Source: Prosapia bicincta
Lineage: Eukaryota > Arthropoda > Insecta > Hemiptera > Cercopidae
Direction of reading: 5' to 3'
DNA length: 64,000 nucleotides
NCBI GenBank assembly: GCA_036971475.1
Contig: JBAIZL010000001.1
Coordinates: 99,931,850 to 99,995,849, forward strand
Position numbers and translations under genes: made by a program. Below are positions 24,036 through 34,899 of the stretch, one piece after another (the stretch's first letter is position 1; every line of letters starts with the position of its first letter). The notes beneath the pieces are model-generated. The model ran no database searches, was not told where the DNA came from, and was given only the letters and a program-made list of their open reading frames with translations.

Positions 24036-24272
24036 GTTAATACAAATAAAAGACATACTAAAACCTAACAAATTAATCACTTTAACTCAGATATGTTTCA
24101 ATGACAAAGTCATCAGTGAGTGTTTCTAATACAAACTCTAACTTACTCAAAGTTGTAAGTAGAATTTGTAGTAAACACGCTCACTGATGATTTTGACTTT
24201 GTCATTGTAACGCGAGTTAATAAATGATTTGTATGTGATTTTCGTGTACGTCTTTTATTAGTATTACTTGTG
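24036..24272. repeat. Palindrome with hammerhead-like core
   Basis: Arms of about 95 bp (around 24036-24122 and 24178-24272) are inverted copies around a spacer that itself forms a stem. Each arm has CACTGATGA with GTCATTG downstream. On the minus strand of the left arm the core is CTGATGA with a GAAAC box, and ACTCA/TGAGT can pair as helix I. Helix II is shortened compared with the motif at 13241. It resembles a PLE terminal repeat pair. Confidence 0.65.
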
Positions 24273-24279
24273 TATCATG

Positions 24280-24781
24280 TTCTGTGCCCTATTTAGCTGA
24301 AATTTTACTACATTATCTTTTCCTTTTATTACAAATCCGTTCTTATAATATTACAAAACTGATTCACTATACACAAAACATTTAGTAGAAGAAACACATT
24401 TTTTATTTTTATATTTTTATTTTATTACATAGGCCCAATAAAGGTCACAAGAATAAATATTTCTGAATATTTAAAATTTTATCCAAGTTTATTAGAAAAC
24501 AAATTTCTAAATGAACGGATTAATAAATATTTAAATCTATTACAAAAGGTATAACGATAATAATTATATCTTGACACTTGAGAAGAAAACCTAAGACTCC
24601 AATCACCTAACAAATATAAGAGACGGGTGATAACAACTACAGCAACGTTAAAAAAATTATCATTCAGTAGATGGTTTCCCTACTGAAAATACTTTAAGAT
24701 GATGGGAACAGCCCAAAACGCGTCAAGTATAATTATGACAAAGCTAGGAATTACTAAATTAATATTAAGTAAATAAAAATA

Positions 24782-24785
<4 letters not shown>
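24280..24785. other. No recognisable feature
   Basis: AT-rich, no supported feature. Confidence 0.55.

Positions 24786-24789
<4 letters not shown>

Positions 24790-24848
<59 letters not shown>
24790..24848. repeat. (AT)n microsatellite
   Basis: An uninterrupted AT run of about 60 bases. Confidence 0.98.
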
Positions 24849-24849
<1 letters not shown>

Positions 24850-24853
<4 letters not shown>

Positions 24854-25210
24854 TGATACATCTAAGGATTCATTATTGCTACGCCGTGCACAGAAAACAA
24901 AGCATGTAGGTTAGTTAAAAGAGCTACGCTACGTTACTATGGCAACCAAATTTTGGTTTCCTCATGGGGATGGTTGTAATCAACAATCAGCAGGGGCTCT
25001 AACTAACAATGTTGTATTTTGTTTGCGCTTTTATTAACCAATAATAAAACTTCTTGATTAGAATGGAAAACACTTTCTTCTATAACTTTTCTCTCAGAAG
25101 AACGTGGTAAATCTGTGGTAAAAGACGAATGAAAGAAAATATTTAAAGCGTCTGATGAAATAAAACCTGATGGTTTGTTATTTTTGGTTATTTTTAATGT
25201 CTAATTAGGT
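24850..25210. other. No recognisable feature
   Basis: No repeat copy or coding motif found. Confidence 0.5.
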
Positions 25211-25214
25211 AGGT

Positions 25215-25660
25215 ATTATGACTAAAGATGGAGGAAGAAACGATTAATAACATAGGATATGCGGACTACAATGTGCTACTCGCAAGTAGCATGGAGGAGT
25301 TGCAGTACAAAGGAGATGTAGACTATAGACTAGAAATAAACAACATAAAAACCTAATGGATGGATTTAGGTAAACTAGATCATTCAGCAGGACAGTTGTT
25401 ACTGGATGACCAACGAGTTGAATTGAGGATGAGATCGAGAAGAGGAAATGCCAGTTAGAAGAGCAAAAGCAATGTCATCGATCGGTAACTTGAAGTGCAT
25501 ATTCAACTCAAGCCGTATATTTAATTCAGCATCAGACTTATCAAATCTCTTGTTTACCGCGGGTCTGTCATATACAATAGTAGCCTGGACAATTACCGAA
25601 ACTAATGAAAACGTTGAGACCTGTGGGATCTCCGGCTATAGAGCAACATAAAAAGTGGGT
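25215..25660 (+). pseudogene. LINE reverse transcriptase fragment
   Basis: About 25240-25310 reads NNIGYADYNVLLASSMEELQ, which corresponds to the RT catalytic box (YADD expected, YADY here) and the following helix. A thumb-like part follows (RLEINNIKT), and at 25448-25650 RRAKAMSSIGNLKCI and then YTIVAW. This arrangement is that of RTE/CR1-type LINEs. The second catalytic Asp is replaced and stops interrupt the frame. Neither end of the element is visible; on the right it meets the Harbinger palindrome at 25807. Confidence 0.6.
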
Positions 25661-25982
25661 CTACAAGAGTCTTGAGCCGATCATGTCTCCAACAGAAAGT
25701 ATTGCATTGAAAAATCCAGAAGTATACGGGTAGAAAAATAAGAGAGAGGAATGACGATGAAAAAAATATCCTTTCATCATCCTTACGTCTTCCGCATACT
25801 GGATATGGCTGTTTCACACGGGCCACAAAACGTCGACGAACCGTTGGAAAGCGCTGTTGGCTGTGGCAATGAAAGGAAGCGCTGTTGGCTGTGGCAATGA
25901 AATCGCAGGTTTCTTTCAGACGGCAAAGTTCCCACCTTAACTCAGTAACCCTCATTCAGCAGTAGCCTGTTGACGAGACAAC

Positions 25983-26260
25983 ATGGATGATGAAGAATGT
26001 TTATTTTGCTATAAGACGGCGCAGGAAAGTGATTAGACAGTTTTTGGTCATCTTATCTTGAGTTTTAGGTTTCTACCTAGTGAGTTTTACCGACATTACG
26101 CAGAGCTTAGGGAAGATGAAGAAAAGTCTTTTACTTATTACCGTATGACCGAGATCTTACAATGAACTTTTGAGCCTAATTAGGAATGACATAAAAGGAA
26201 ATACTACTAACATGCGACTGCTCATCACCCCTGAAGAAAGAATAAGTCTCACTCTTTAAT
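25983..26260 (+). pseudogene. Harbinger transposase N-terminus, left arm
   Basis: From the ATG at 25983: MDDEECLFCYK, then FRFLPSEFYRHYAELREDEE, SFTYYRMTEI and, after frame breaks, LLITPEERISLTL. The order of F-Y-x-x-F-R-M and P-E-E-R-x-x-x-x-L segments is that of the N-terminal helical region of PIF/Harbinger (HARBI1-type) transposases. The catalytic DDE part is absent. In-frame stops interrupt it. Confidence 0.7.
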
Positions 26261-26599
26261 AAGAAAATTATAAGGGTTATAAGACTTTTAAGTAGAGGCG
26301 GTAGAGATAGTTAGGACTTTTCAATGTTATGGTATAGGCACTAATTTATAAAATTTAAAAATCTTACTATATGGGCGTTTTTTATGCCTAGCAAACTATT
26401 TTGATCATTTTTAAAACAATTTTAATAGAATTCAGAGTTTAATTACAAGATTATATATTATTAAATATAATAATTTTAATTTAGAAGTACATCATATGGT
26501 AAGATCTTTAATTTGTATAAATTAGTGCCTATACGATAACATTGAAGAGTTTTAACTATTTCTACCGCCTCTTCTTAAAAGTCTTATAACTCTTACATT

Positions 26600-26872
26600 T
26601 TGTTTACTTACCTAAGAGTGAGACAATCTTTCTTCGGGGGGGGGGGGGGGGGGTTAGTCTCAAAAGTTCATTGTAAGATCTTTCGGTCATACGGTAATAA
26701 GTAAAATACTTTTATTCATCTTCTCTAAGCTCTGCGTGAAGTCGGTAAAACTCACTCGATAGAAGCTGGGAACTCAAGATCGGATGACCAAAAACTGTCT
26801 AATCACTTTTTTGCACTATTTTATAGCACGGCGAAGCATCATACAAAATAAACATTCTTCAACATCCATGTT
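26600..26872 (-). pseudogene. Harbinger transposase N-terminus, right arm
   Basis: This is the inverted copy of the left-arm coding stretch, beginning with ATGGATG at about 26871 on the minus strand. It is broken at the PEER-like motif by an 18-base G run (26636-26653). Confidence 0.65.
26636..26653. repeat. (G)18 homopolymer
   Basis: Eighteen consecutive G residues, not present in the left arm, where the matching place is CCCCTGAAG. It could be a polymerase expansion of a short G run or an assembly/sequencing effect. Confidence 0.9.
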
Positions 26873-27131
26873 GTCTCGTCAACAGGCAACTACTGAATGA
26901 GGGTTGCTGAGTTGGTGGGAGGAATAGCAGTAGAACGCCGAAACTCGTGTTTTCCGTCTGAAAGGAACCCGCTATTTCATTGCCACAGCAAACAGCGCCT
27001 TCAAAAGATTCGTCGCTTTTTTATAGCCCTTGTGAAACCGGCCTTAGTGTCCTTGTGAAAACAGCTTAAGGCACGGTGGGGCGCAGCGTTTTGCCTTAAG
27101 GCGCCTTAAGCGAATTGATTGTATTGGTTTA

Positions 27132-27379
27132 AATAGAGCTACCACACACTGGATCAGGCACGGCGCGGCGCGGCGAGGCAGTGCCTTAAGACACTTTGTA
27201 CTGCCTCGTCAATTTTCGTCCGTCGGGGAAAAGGCATCAAACAAATAGTTCTGCGCATGCAGAATTCTTTTTGTAGTAAAAGGAAGCGTTTTTTTTTTGT
27301 CAAAGTGTTAAAGAAGAAACAACAGTTTGCAATAGATTGTTATTCAATTCCTTTTATTAGCTCACACTCTCCTTATGTA

Positions 27380-27461
<82 letters not shown>

Positions 27462-28022
27462 CGTTAATAAAATACGTTTTTATTCATCCAATCATGTTGA
27501 ATTATATTTTTTTAACCTGTAGGGGATGACAATTGATATTAATAAAGTGTTTTCAAATATTTAATAATTTCTTGTTCAAATCGCTCTAAAGTTAGTGAAT
27601 CAGAAAGAAAAAAAAAGTTGACGTCAACACACTCCAGCGTGACCGCCGACCGAACATAAAACACAGAAGAACCTGCTTCAGCTGGGCCATATCTATGAGA
27701 AGTTTATTTTGCTGTACCTTTCGTCTATCGTATGACTATTTTTGGAGTTCGAACCGGGTGAAAAGTTATAGGTTAGGTTAAGATACTTAGTATTAAAGGT
27801 AGAGATGTCCTAACAATTTTTATGACATGAAAATAAATTTTGTCATGTTATGAATTTGTATTTAAATATCTTTTAGAACCAAAAGCATACTGGGACTAGG
27901 GATACCTACCTTGCCTTGTCGTGCTGTATGCTACTACTAACCATCAGGCAAAGCGCGGCGTGGCAAGGCAAAAACCTTACCTCGCTGCGCTGCGCCGTGC
28001 CTTATCCAGTGTGCGGCCGGTC
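27132..28022. mobile_element. Harbinger-like MITE, CpG-rich ends
   Basis: The right end GTGCCTTATCCAGTGTGCGG followed by CCGGTC meets TTA at 28023. The left end is decayed but keeps CACACTGGATCAGGCACGGC (from 27145). Both subterminal regions are rich in GCGGCG. The outer motif is the same as in the element at 17411-18219. The unit is interrupted by a TA-tailed repeat copy (27345-27600). No transposase frame is visible. Confidence 0.65.
27345..27600. repeat. TA-tailed interspersed repeat, copy 2 (nested)
   Basis: ATTAGCTCACACTCTCCTTA, a GT/TA microsatellite (27378-27456), CAATCGTTAATAAAAT, and GATGACAATTGAT match the copy at 28860-29585 in order. The copy stops inside what is the tRNA-like module in copy 3. 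Confidence 0.8.
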
Positions 28023-28855
28023 TTATAAGACATAGTAAATGTAGGAATAATTTAAATAAATAATAGCATCAGGGAACACAGTAGCAGAAAAGGCTCTCTA
28101 GGCAAGTACTCTTGTCACCAGCTTTTGCATCGATGGTTTGGCTAGTTATCTATATATAATATATCAGATCTGATATCCAACTATTCTGATCTACCGCAAA
28201 TGGTATCAGCCTGTTGAAAGCCAATGATTGGATGATCAAGGCACCTAAATAAGAAGAAGAGATACGTGACACCTTAAGGTATGACACCTTTCTCTTTATG
28301 TGTGAGGCCACATAAACAAACAAAATATAACTTGGCATAATGAGGACAACTTTCGATTACTAAGCATACGATTGAGCAAAACAAATGTTTTTAATTTCTG
28401 AACACAAACAGGATAAGTACTGCGACAGCACTGTAATTTAAAAATGCAACGCGTTCAATGTAGAACAGGTTTGGTGAATAAACTTGATGAAACATCAAAT
28501 ATTTTCTTATTTCTGAAAACAAGCCAGGTAAGTACTATGATAGCACTCAAACAGACAAAATACAGTCGAGCCCAATTAGGACAAGGTTTGTTTGTGAGAC
28601 ACATGGGGGTCGTTTAACTTAACTATCTCAAGAAAATGGCTTCAAAATATTTCAACTGGGAATTTTAAGAATATTTAAATAAATTTATGAATAACTTAAA
28701 AAGAACGAACATAACTTTCCCTTTTCAGTAATTTGAATCTAAAACCCTAAAAATACTTTAAAAATGCTTAGAATTTAAATAAAGTAACCGAAGTGATACT
28801 AAATATTGTCTTCCTCCCATTTCTCTTACATTGTGAATGTAGAGCTTATTTGTTT
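28023..28855. other. No recognisable feature
   Basis: AT-rich, no coding or repeat signal found. Confidence 0.5.
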
Positions 28856-28859
28856 ATCT

Positions 28860-28886
28860 TATTCAACTCCTATTAGCTCACACTCT

Positions 28887-28982
<96 letters not shown>

Positions 28983-29585
28983 CTTGTACAAATTTTCAAT
29001 CGTTAATAAAATTCAATTTTATTCACACAGTTACGTTCAAATACATATTTTTAACCTGTAATAGATGACAATTGATGTTTTAACACAATTAAATTAAAAT
29101 ACCTAGAGGTCTAGGTCGGATTCGAACTGAGTATCTTCTTGTTCAAAGTCTAGAGCTTTGGCACGGAGCCATTTCCCCATAGCTAGAAGTACATTTCTCA
29201 AAAAAGTATATGAAGTTTTCTTTGGATCTCATCTGGTTGTCTTTATAACCTCCATTGTACAACCTTAAATTGTTACCATGGTTACCACACAATATCATAA
29301 ATAATGCTCAAGGTTTAAAAATGAGTACAATATATAAACTGGATTCACTGTATCGAATCTTGCTTCACAAACGGACTATGCGAAAGGAGAGCGAAAAAAA
29401 ACTACAACACAATGCAAGCGCCGAAAAAAATCGTATAAATTTTAACAAACAAAAATAATAGTCCAACACCATTTATAGAAAGGGAAATGGAAATTGCAAG
29501 GAAATTCGCGGAAATTGCAAGTGGCTTTCTATTTTGCCACTTCATATTGTTATTCTGACATCTGTATATACATATTTATATTAGT
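28860..29585 (-). repeat. TA-tailed interspersed repeat, copy 3 with tRNA-like module
   Basis: This is the most complete copy. On the plus strand the order is AGCTCACACTCTCCTT, a 90-bp TA run (28890-28982), CAATCGTTAATAAAATTC, GATGACAATTGATG, the reversed tRNA-like module (29115-29175), CATAGCTAGAAGTACATTTC, TTACCATGGTTACCA and a tail ending near 29585. The parts on either side of the tRNA-like module also occur in copy 1, so the module lies inside a larger unit rather than at its end. Confidence 0.75.
29115..29180 (-). promoter_or_regulatory. tRNA-like A and B boxes (pol III type)
   Basis: On the minus strand TGGCTCCGTGCCAAAGC (29171-29155) fits a tRNA A box well, and AGTTCGAATCC (29128-29118) fits the B box GGTTCGANTCC at 10 of 11. 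The boxes are about 27 nt apart, as in tRNA genes and SINE heads. The acceptor stem does not close properly, so it is not a functional tRNA gene. Confidence 0.6.
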
Positions 29586-29589
29586 TGTA

Positions 29590-30295
29590 ATTATAAAATT
29601 TTAAAAAAACTAAAACTAAATTTTTCTTTGTTGACTTAAGTAGGAATTTACTTTAAATGTTTTTAAAACGTATTATTCTACTTATTTTAAAGTTAAAGGA
29701 ACGAAGAGGGAGGGGGTTTTCTGAATGTACGAGAATGTGTTCGGAATTTATCTATAAAAAGCACATAAAACATGCATAGTTAGAAGAATATCGTGACCGC
29801 ATTTTATCTTTCAATAAGGTCGTTGTCCTGAAGTAAATCTATTATCTACTAGTTGTATATTGTGGTCTAATATTTCGCAAAAGTAAGATTAGGTTTTATA
29901 CATTCTTTGGATTTATTACAGCAAAGATTCAAATACAAACACTATTAAACCAATAAAATATCAACAGTCGGTATAAGTATATTTAGATATCTAAAACAGA
30001 TTCAAAATTATCTGCCTTTGAAATTATTTTTATTCATCCTGAACTATTAAAAACTTCTTTTTTCCAGTTCAAAGACTATCAGCAATATGGCTATCATCAG
30101 CTACGAAGGACAAGAAAAGATAGTAATTATATGTATGATGAGAAGTTGTTTAAAAAACCTTCAAGAAGACGGGAGAATCATAGCACCACGTGTGCAGGGT
30201 TGCATATAATACATTATATGAATTAGACCTACTGATCATAAAGACATGTTTACTGTTTCATAATGCAACTATGTAACTTTAACCGACTCAATCCT
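29590..30295. other. No recognisable feature
   Basis: AT-rich, no supported feature. Confidence 0.5.
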
Positions 30296-30299
30296 TACA

Positions 30300-31250
30300 A
30301 ACGGGTGGATTGTCTTCAGGAAAAGCAGCTACTTCAGACTATTGCCCAAGGCTTTGTTGGACCATCGTGTTGAAAAGCAAGGCGAAGGAAGCAGCGGCTC
30401 GACCTGGAAGAGAGAAGCACCTGTCGCGGTCGTGACAACGGTCCACAATCACCTATTTGCGCTAACTCAGGACCATGCTCTGGAACACTCCATAAGTGCA
30501 AAATTAAGGATCCTTACGACGGTTTTACTAGGGAAATAGCAACGGTTTTAGAAAAAAAAGTTTGGCCATCTGAAGTACTGAAGGGTCAAGATCCCAGCTT
30601 CGGAATCCTGTGCATCTACAGAATGAAGATCAACATTCGTTCTACTAAGCAACGACGGACCTGTCTCAGTAAAGACTGGCATATCAAGCTTTGTGAGATA
30701 ATCTGATGCACCTAGGTTCCACCTAGGATCATACTCGGTTGAGGATGAAGAAGCTTGCTGTCCCAAGACTGAGCTGTGGATTTAACTTATTGGACTGAAA
30801 AATCGTGAGAGGCACGACAAAAGAGATCTTCAATAACTCGGGTGTTGACATCGTGGTCTGCATCTTCAACCCATAAACCTTTAAAGAAGAATGGAATACC
30901 GAGGATATTCTTTACAGACATAATCCAAACCCAGTAGCCAGGAATGACTGTTCTGGAACCGACCAATCATACGAAGAAGGTGATGCAACAGGTAAGATGT
31001 ATGGCAACCCTGATTTATAGCACATGGCTTGACATGTTTACAAGTTTTTAAAGCATGAGCGGGCTCAACTGCAAACCGTTCTCGTAAAGCCTAGAAAATT
31101 CTAAAAGTAAAGTGGATAGAAATCACTAGAAGCGTCAAGTCTATATATAAAGGTTTTGTCAGGTGAGAAGTGGAGGCTCAGTGTTTGTAACCTTATACAG
31201 GGAGTAAAGGCTTTAGTAACACTGTGACAGTCAGTGCCAGACTATAGCGT
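30300..31250. other. GC-richer, possibly coding segment of unknown identity
   Basis: Base composition is clearly less AT-rich than around it. A minus-strand frame at 30766-30548 (72 codons, MGQQASSSSTEYDPRWN...) and a plus-strand frame at 30342-30539 have mixed, non-repetitive composition, but I recognise no family. Near 31140 TCTATATATAAAGG could be a TATA box, which would fit an old LTR or promoter. No second copy of this sequence is in the window. Confidence 0.3.
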
Positions 31251-31259
31251 TACTCCATA

Positions 31260-32585
31260 AATCTAAATACACTATTATCGAATTTAATGTTAAATATGTA
31301 AATAATCGTAGACATGAAAATGAATAAATTATATTTAATCTAAAACTGCCTAATAATTTATTCGAACTCCTGTTACAATATCATAAGTGATCTATTACAT
31401 CAATGCTAAAAACTTACATTAGATGATATTCCCATGAATCTATTATGGAATTTTTAAATTTTAGCTTTAAATCGTATCCAAATGTTCTATTATCCCAAAA
31501 TTCTATTTTCAGTATTTCTTTAATTTACATAAATTATTCTAAACGAAACTTTTCCTAATAGCCCAATTTATAATTCCCCTTTCTTTTAGGATATGGAAAT
31601 AATTCCCTACTGTTTCCTCCATTTATCAGTTCCAGAAGAAAAATTCATACTAATTCAATATCTGAAAACACTAACAGTTTGACCAAATTTTAATTTTTAT
31701 TATTTGTTTCAAAATATTTTTACTTTTTAAAAATCAAATCATAAGGGCAAAGATAAAGGCGTAGGTTTAGTTGCATTCCTATTGATGTCTTTCTGTGAAA
31801 TAGAGATCTCTGCACCTACATCTGCAGTATTCCTTGCCCCATATCTCATATTATTGCAACACATTCAATATATTTTCCTCTACTTAGGCCTATCATACTA
31901 TAAACAATATTCGAGCTGGCTAGTGAGTGAAAGTTATAAAAAAAAGAATAAATATGCTACGACTCACAATTTTAAAAACTTTAATATCACTAACTAACCT
32001 AACCTAACCTAATTTTATTAATTTAATAATAAAGTTATTAAAATTATGAGCATATTTATTCTTTTATTTATTCTATCTTACTAGTTACTACTATTACAAT
32101 TTTGTGTATGTTTAGTCAGAAAATGTGTGACTAAATCTCTTAAAACGAAATAACAAATTTATCTTCCAGTAGGAATAAAACTGCTGGAAACCTCCACACA
32201 AGTGACTCAACTTTAGTAATTCCTGAGTCCTTCCGTATTCCTACTTTTACATGTCTCTAAGCGGAGATTCTCTTCTGCCTACCTCAGGAATGATATTTTT
32301 CGAAAATGGACAATGATTCTCTCTCCTCTTTCATAATAATGGTTATGGGTTATAAAATGATGTGGTTCTCCAGATCTAACTGTCGGGGGTTAAACTCGTC
32401 AAGGACCGACTCCCTAGGCTGTCACCGGCCCATAGCTAAGGACAACAAATTAAGGATTAAGGTCTAATTTCAAACTTGGACCAAACCAATAAAATGTAAT
32501 AAAGGAAGTACGGTAAACCTGGCCGTTCGGATCACTTAGTAATTCTGGAAAAGCCGGCGAAAGTATAGTGTCCGGTTGTATTATT
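31260..32585. other. No confident feature
   Basis: AT-rich, with three CCTAA units at 31998-32012 and a GC-richer patch at 32380-32440. No gene or repeat copy is identified. Confidence 0.45.
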
Positions 32586-32589
32586 GTCT

Positions 32590-34899
32590 TGTCGCCGACA
32601 GAACCCGGTGGACTGATGAATTATATAGAAAATTACATTACAATTACATAACGATTTCAGTGAAACGGAGCAATGAGATAAGTGATTAGAAATCATATTA
32701 CAAATACTAAAACGTTGGGAAACATTGCAGTAATGCATAATGTAGTGCTGTAGCTTTAAACAAAAAAATTATATAGAAAATTACATTACAATTACATAAC
32801 GATTTCATTGAAACGGAATGATCAGATAAGTGATTAGAAATCATATTACAAATACTAAAACGTTGGGAAACATTACAGTAATGCATAATGTAGTGCTGTA
32901 GCTTTATACAAATATATTATATAAAAAATTACATTACAATTACAAACCGATTTCATTGAAACGGAATGATGAAATAAGTGATTAGAAATCAGATTACAAA
33001 TACTAAAACGTTGGGAAACATTGCAGTAATGCATAATGTATTGCTGTAGCTTACATTAAAATTACAAACCGATTTCATTGAAACGGAATGATGAAATAAG
33101 TGATTAGATATCAGATTACAAATACTAAAACGTTGAGAAACATTGCAGTAATGCATAATGTAGTGCTGTAGCTTTATACAAATATATTATATAAAAAATT
33201 ACATTACAATTACAAACCGATTTCATTGAAACGGAATGATGAAATAAGTGATTAGAAATCAGATTACAAATACTAAAACGTTGGGAAACATTGCAGTAAT
33301 GCATAATGTATTGCTGTAGCTTACATTACAATTACAAACCGATTTCATTGAAACGGAATGATGAAATAAGTGATTAGATATCAGATTACAATTACTAAAA
33401 CGTTGAGAAACATTACAGTAATGCATAATGTAGTGCTGTAGCTTTATACAAATATATTATATAAAAAATTACATTACAATTACAAACCGATTTCATTGAA
33501 ACGGAATGATGAAATAAGTGATTAGATATCAGATTACAAATACTAAAACGTTGAGAAACATTGCAGTAATGCATAATGTAGTGCTGTAGCTTTATACAAA
33601 TATATTATATAAAAAATTACATTACAATTACAAACCGATTTCATTGAAACGGAATGATGAAATAAGTGATTAAATATCAGATTACAAATACTAAAACGTT
33701 GAGAAACATTGCAGTAATGCATAATGTAGTGCTGTAGCTTTATACAAATATATTATATAAAAAATTACATTACAATTACAAACCGATTTCATTGAAACGG
33801 AATGATGAAATAAGTGATTAGAAATCAGATTACAAATACTAAAACGTTGGGAAACATTGCAGTAATGCATAATGTATTGCTGTAGCTTACATTACAATTA
33901 CAAACCGATTTCATTGAAACGGAATGATGAAATAAGTGATTAGATATCAGATTACAATTACTAAAACGTTGAGAAACATTACAGTAATGCATAATGTAGT
34001 GCTGTAGCTTTATACAAATATATTATATAAAAAATTACATTACAATTACAAACCGATTTCATTGAAACGGAATGATGAAATAAATGATTAGATATCAGAT
34101 TACAAATACTAAAACGTTGAGAAACATTGCAGTAATGCATAATGTAGTGCTGTAGCTTTATACAAATATATTATATAAAAAATTACATTACAATTACAAA
34201 CCGATTTCATTGAAACGGAATGATGAAATAAGTGATTAAATATCAGATTACAAATACTAAAACGTTGAGAAACATTGCAGTAATGCATAATGTAGTGCTG
34301 TAGCTTTATACAAATATATTATATAAAAAATTACATTACAATTACAAACCGATTTCATTGAAACGGAATGATGAAATAAGTGATTAGAAATCAGATTACA
34401 AATACTAAAACGTTGGGAAACATTGCAGTAATGCATAATGTATTGCTGTAGCTTACATTACAATTACAAACCGATTTCATTGAAACGGAATGATGAAATA
34501 AGTGATTAGAAATCAGATTACAAATACTAAAACGTTGAGAAGCATTGCTGTAATGTATAATGTAGTGCTGTAGCTTTATACAAATAAATTATATAGAAAA
34601 TTACATTACAATTACAAACCGATTTCATTGAAACGGAATGATGAAATAAGTGATTAGATATCAGATTACAAATACTAAAACGTTGAGAAACATTGCAGTA
34701 ATGCATAATGTAGTGCTGTAGCTTTATACAAATAAATTATATAGAAAATTACATTACAATTACAAACCGATTTCATTGAAACGGAATGATGAGATAAGTG
34801 ATTAGAAATAAGATTACAAATACTAAAACGTTGAGAAATATTGCAGAAATCCATTATGTAGTGCTGTAGCTTTATACAAATAAATTATATATGAAAATT
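32590..34899. repeat. Satellite A: 148-bp monomers with 122-bp variant
   Basis: The anchor ACATTACAATTAC recurs at about 32635, 32783, 32931, 33053, 33201, 33323, 33471, 33619, 33767, 33889, 34037, 34185, 34333, 34455, 34603 and 34751. Spacing is 148 bp or 122 bp; the short form lacks the TTATACAAATATATTATATA stretch. Copies in the middle are nearly identical, while the first two and last two differ more. No open frame is conserved. Confidence 0.95.
33323..34454. repeat. Higher-order repeat, 566 bp x 2 (148+148+148+122)
   Basis: Blocks 33323-33888 and 33889-34454 have the same order of monomer lengths. They also share monomer-specific variants, for example CAGATTACAATTACTAAAAC with AACATTACAG in the first monomer and GATTAAATATCAG in the third. 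This shows that groups of four monomers were copied together. Confidence 0.85.

Larger units (their letters stand above)
25807..27043. mobile_element. Palindromic PIF/Harbinger element (inverted duplication)
   Basis: Arms of about 550 bp (roughly 25807-26370 and 26500-27043) are inverted copies around a 130-bp AT-rich centre. The ends are GGCTGTTTCACACGGGC on the left and, inverted, GGCCGGTTTCACAAGGGC on the right. Each arm encodes the N-terminal part of a Harbinger transposase, in opposite orientations. The trinucleotides next to the ends are TAT and TTA, so no intact target duplication is seen. A transcript through it would fold into a very long hairpin. Confidence 0.8.

Noticed and set aside
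29115..29180. Functional tRNA gene
   Set aside because: A and B boxes are good, but the acceptor stem does not pair and no clean anticodon arm can be drawn; it fits a SINE-type tRNA-like module.
31998..32012. Telomeric (CCTAA)n
   Set aside because: Only three units (TTAGG type), too few to call a telomeric array; it is only weakly consistent with an arthropod origin.
32590..34899. Hammerhead motif in satellite A (GAAACGG..ATGATGAAATAAG)
   Set aside because: The order is GAAA before TGATGA, C3 would be A, and no helix II or I could be drawn. A single CTGATGA at the left edge near 32613 is not part of the monomer.
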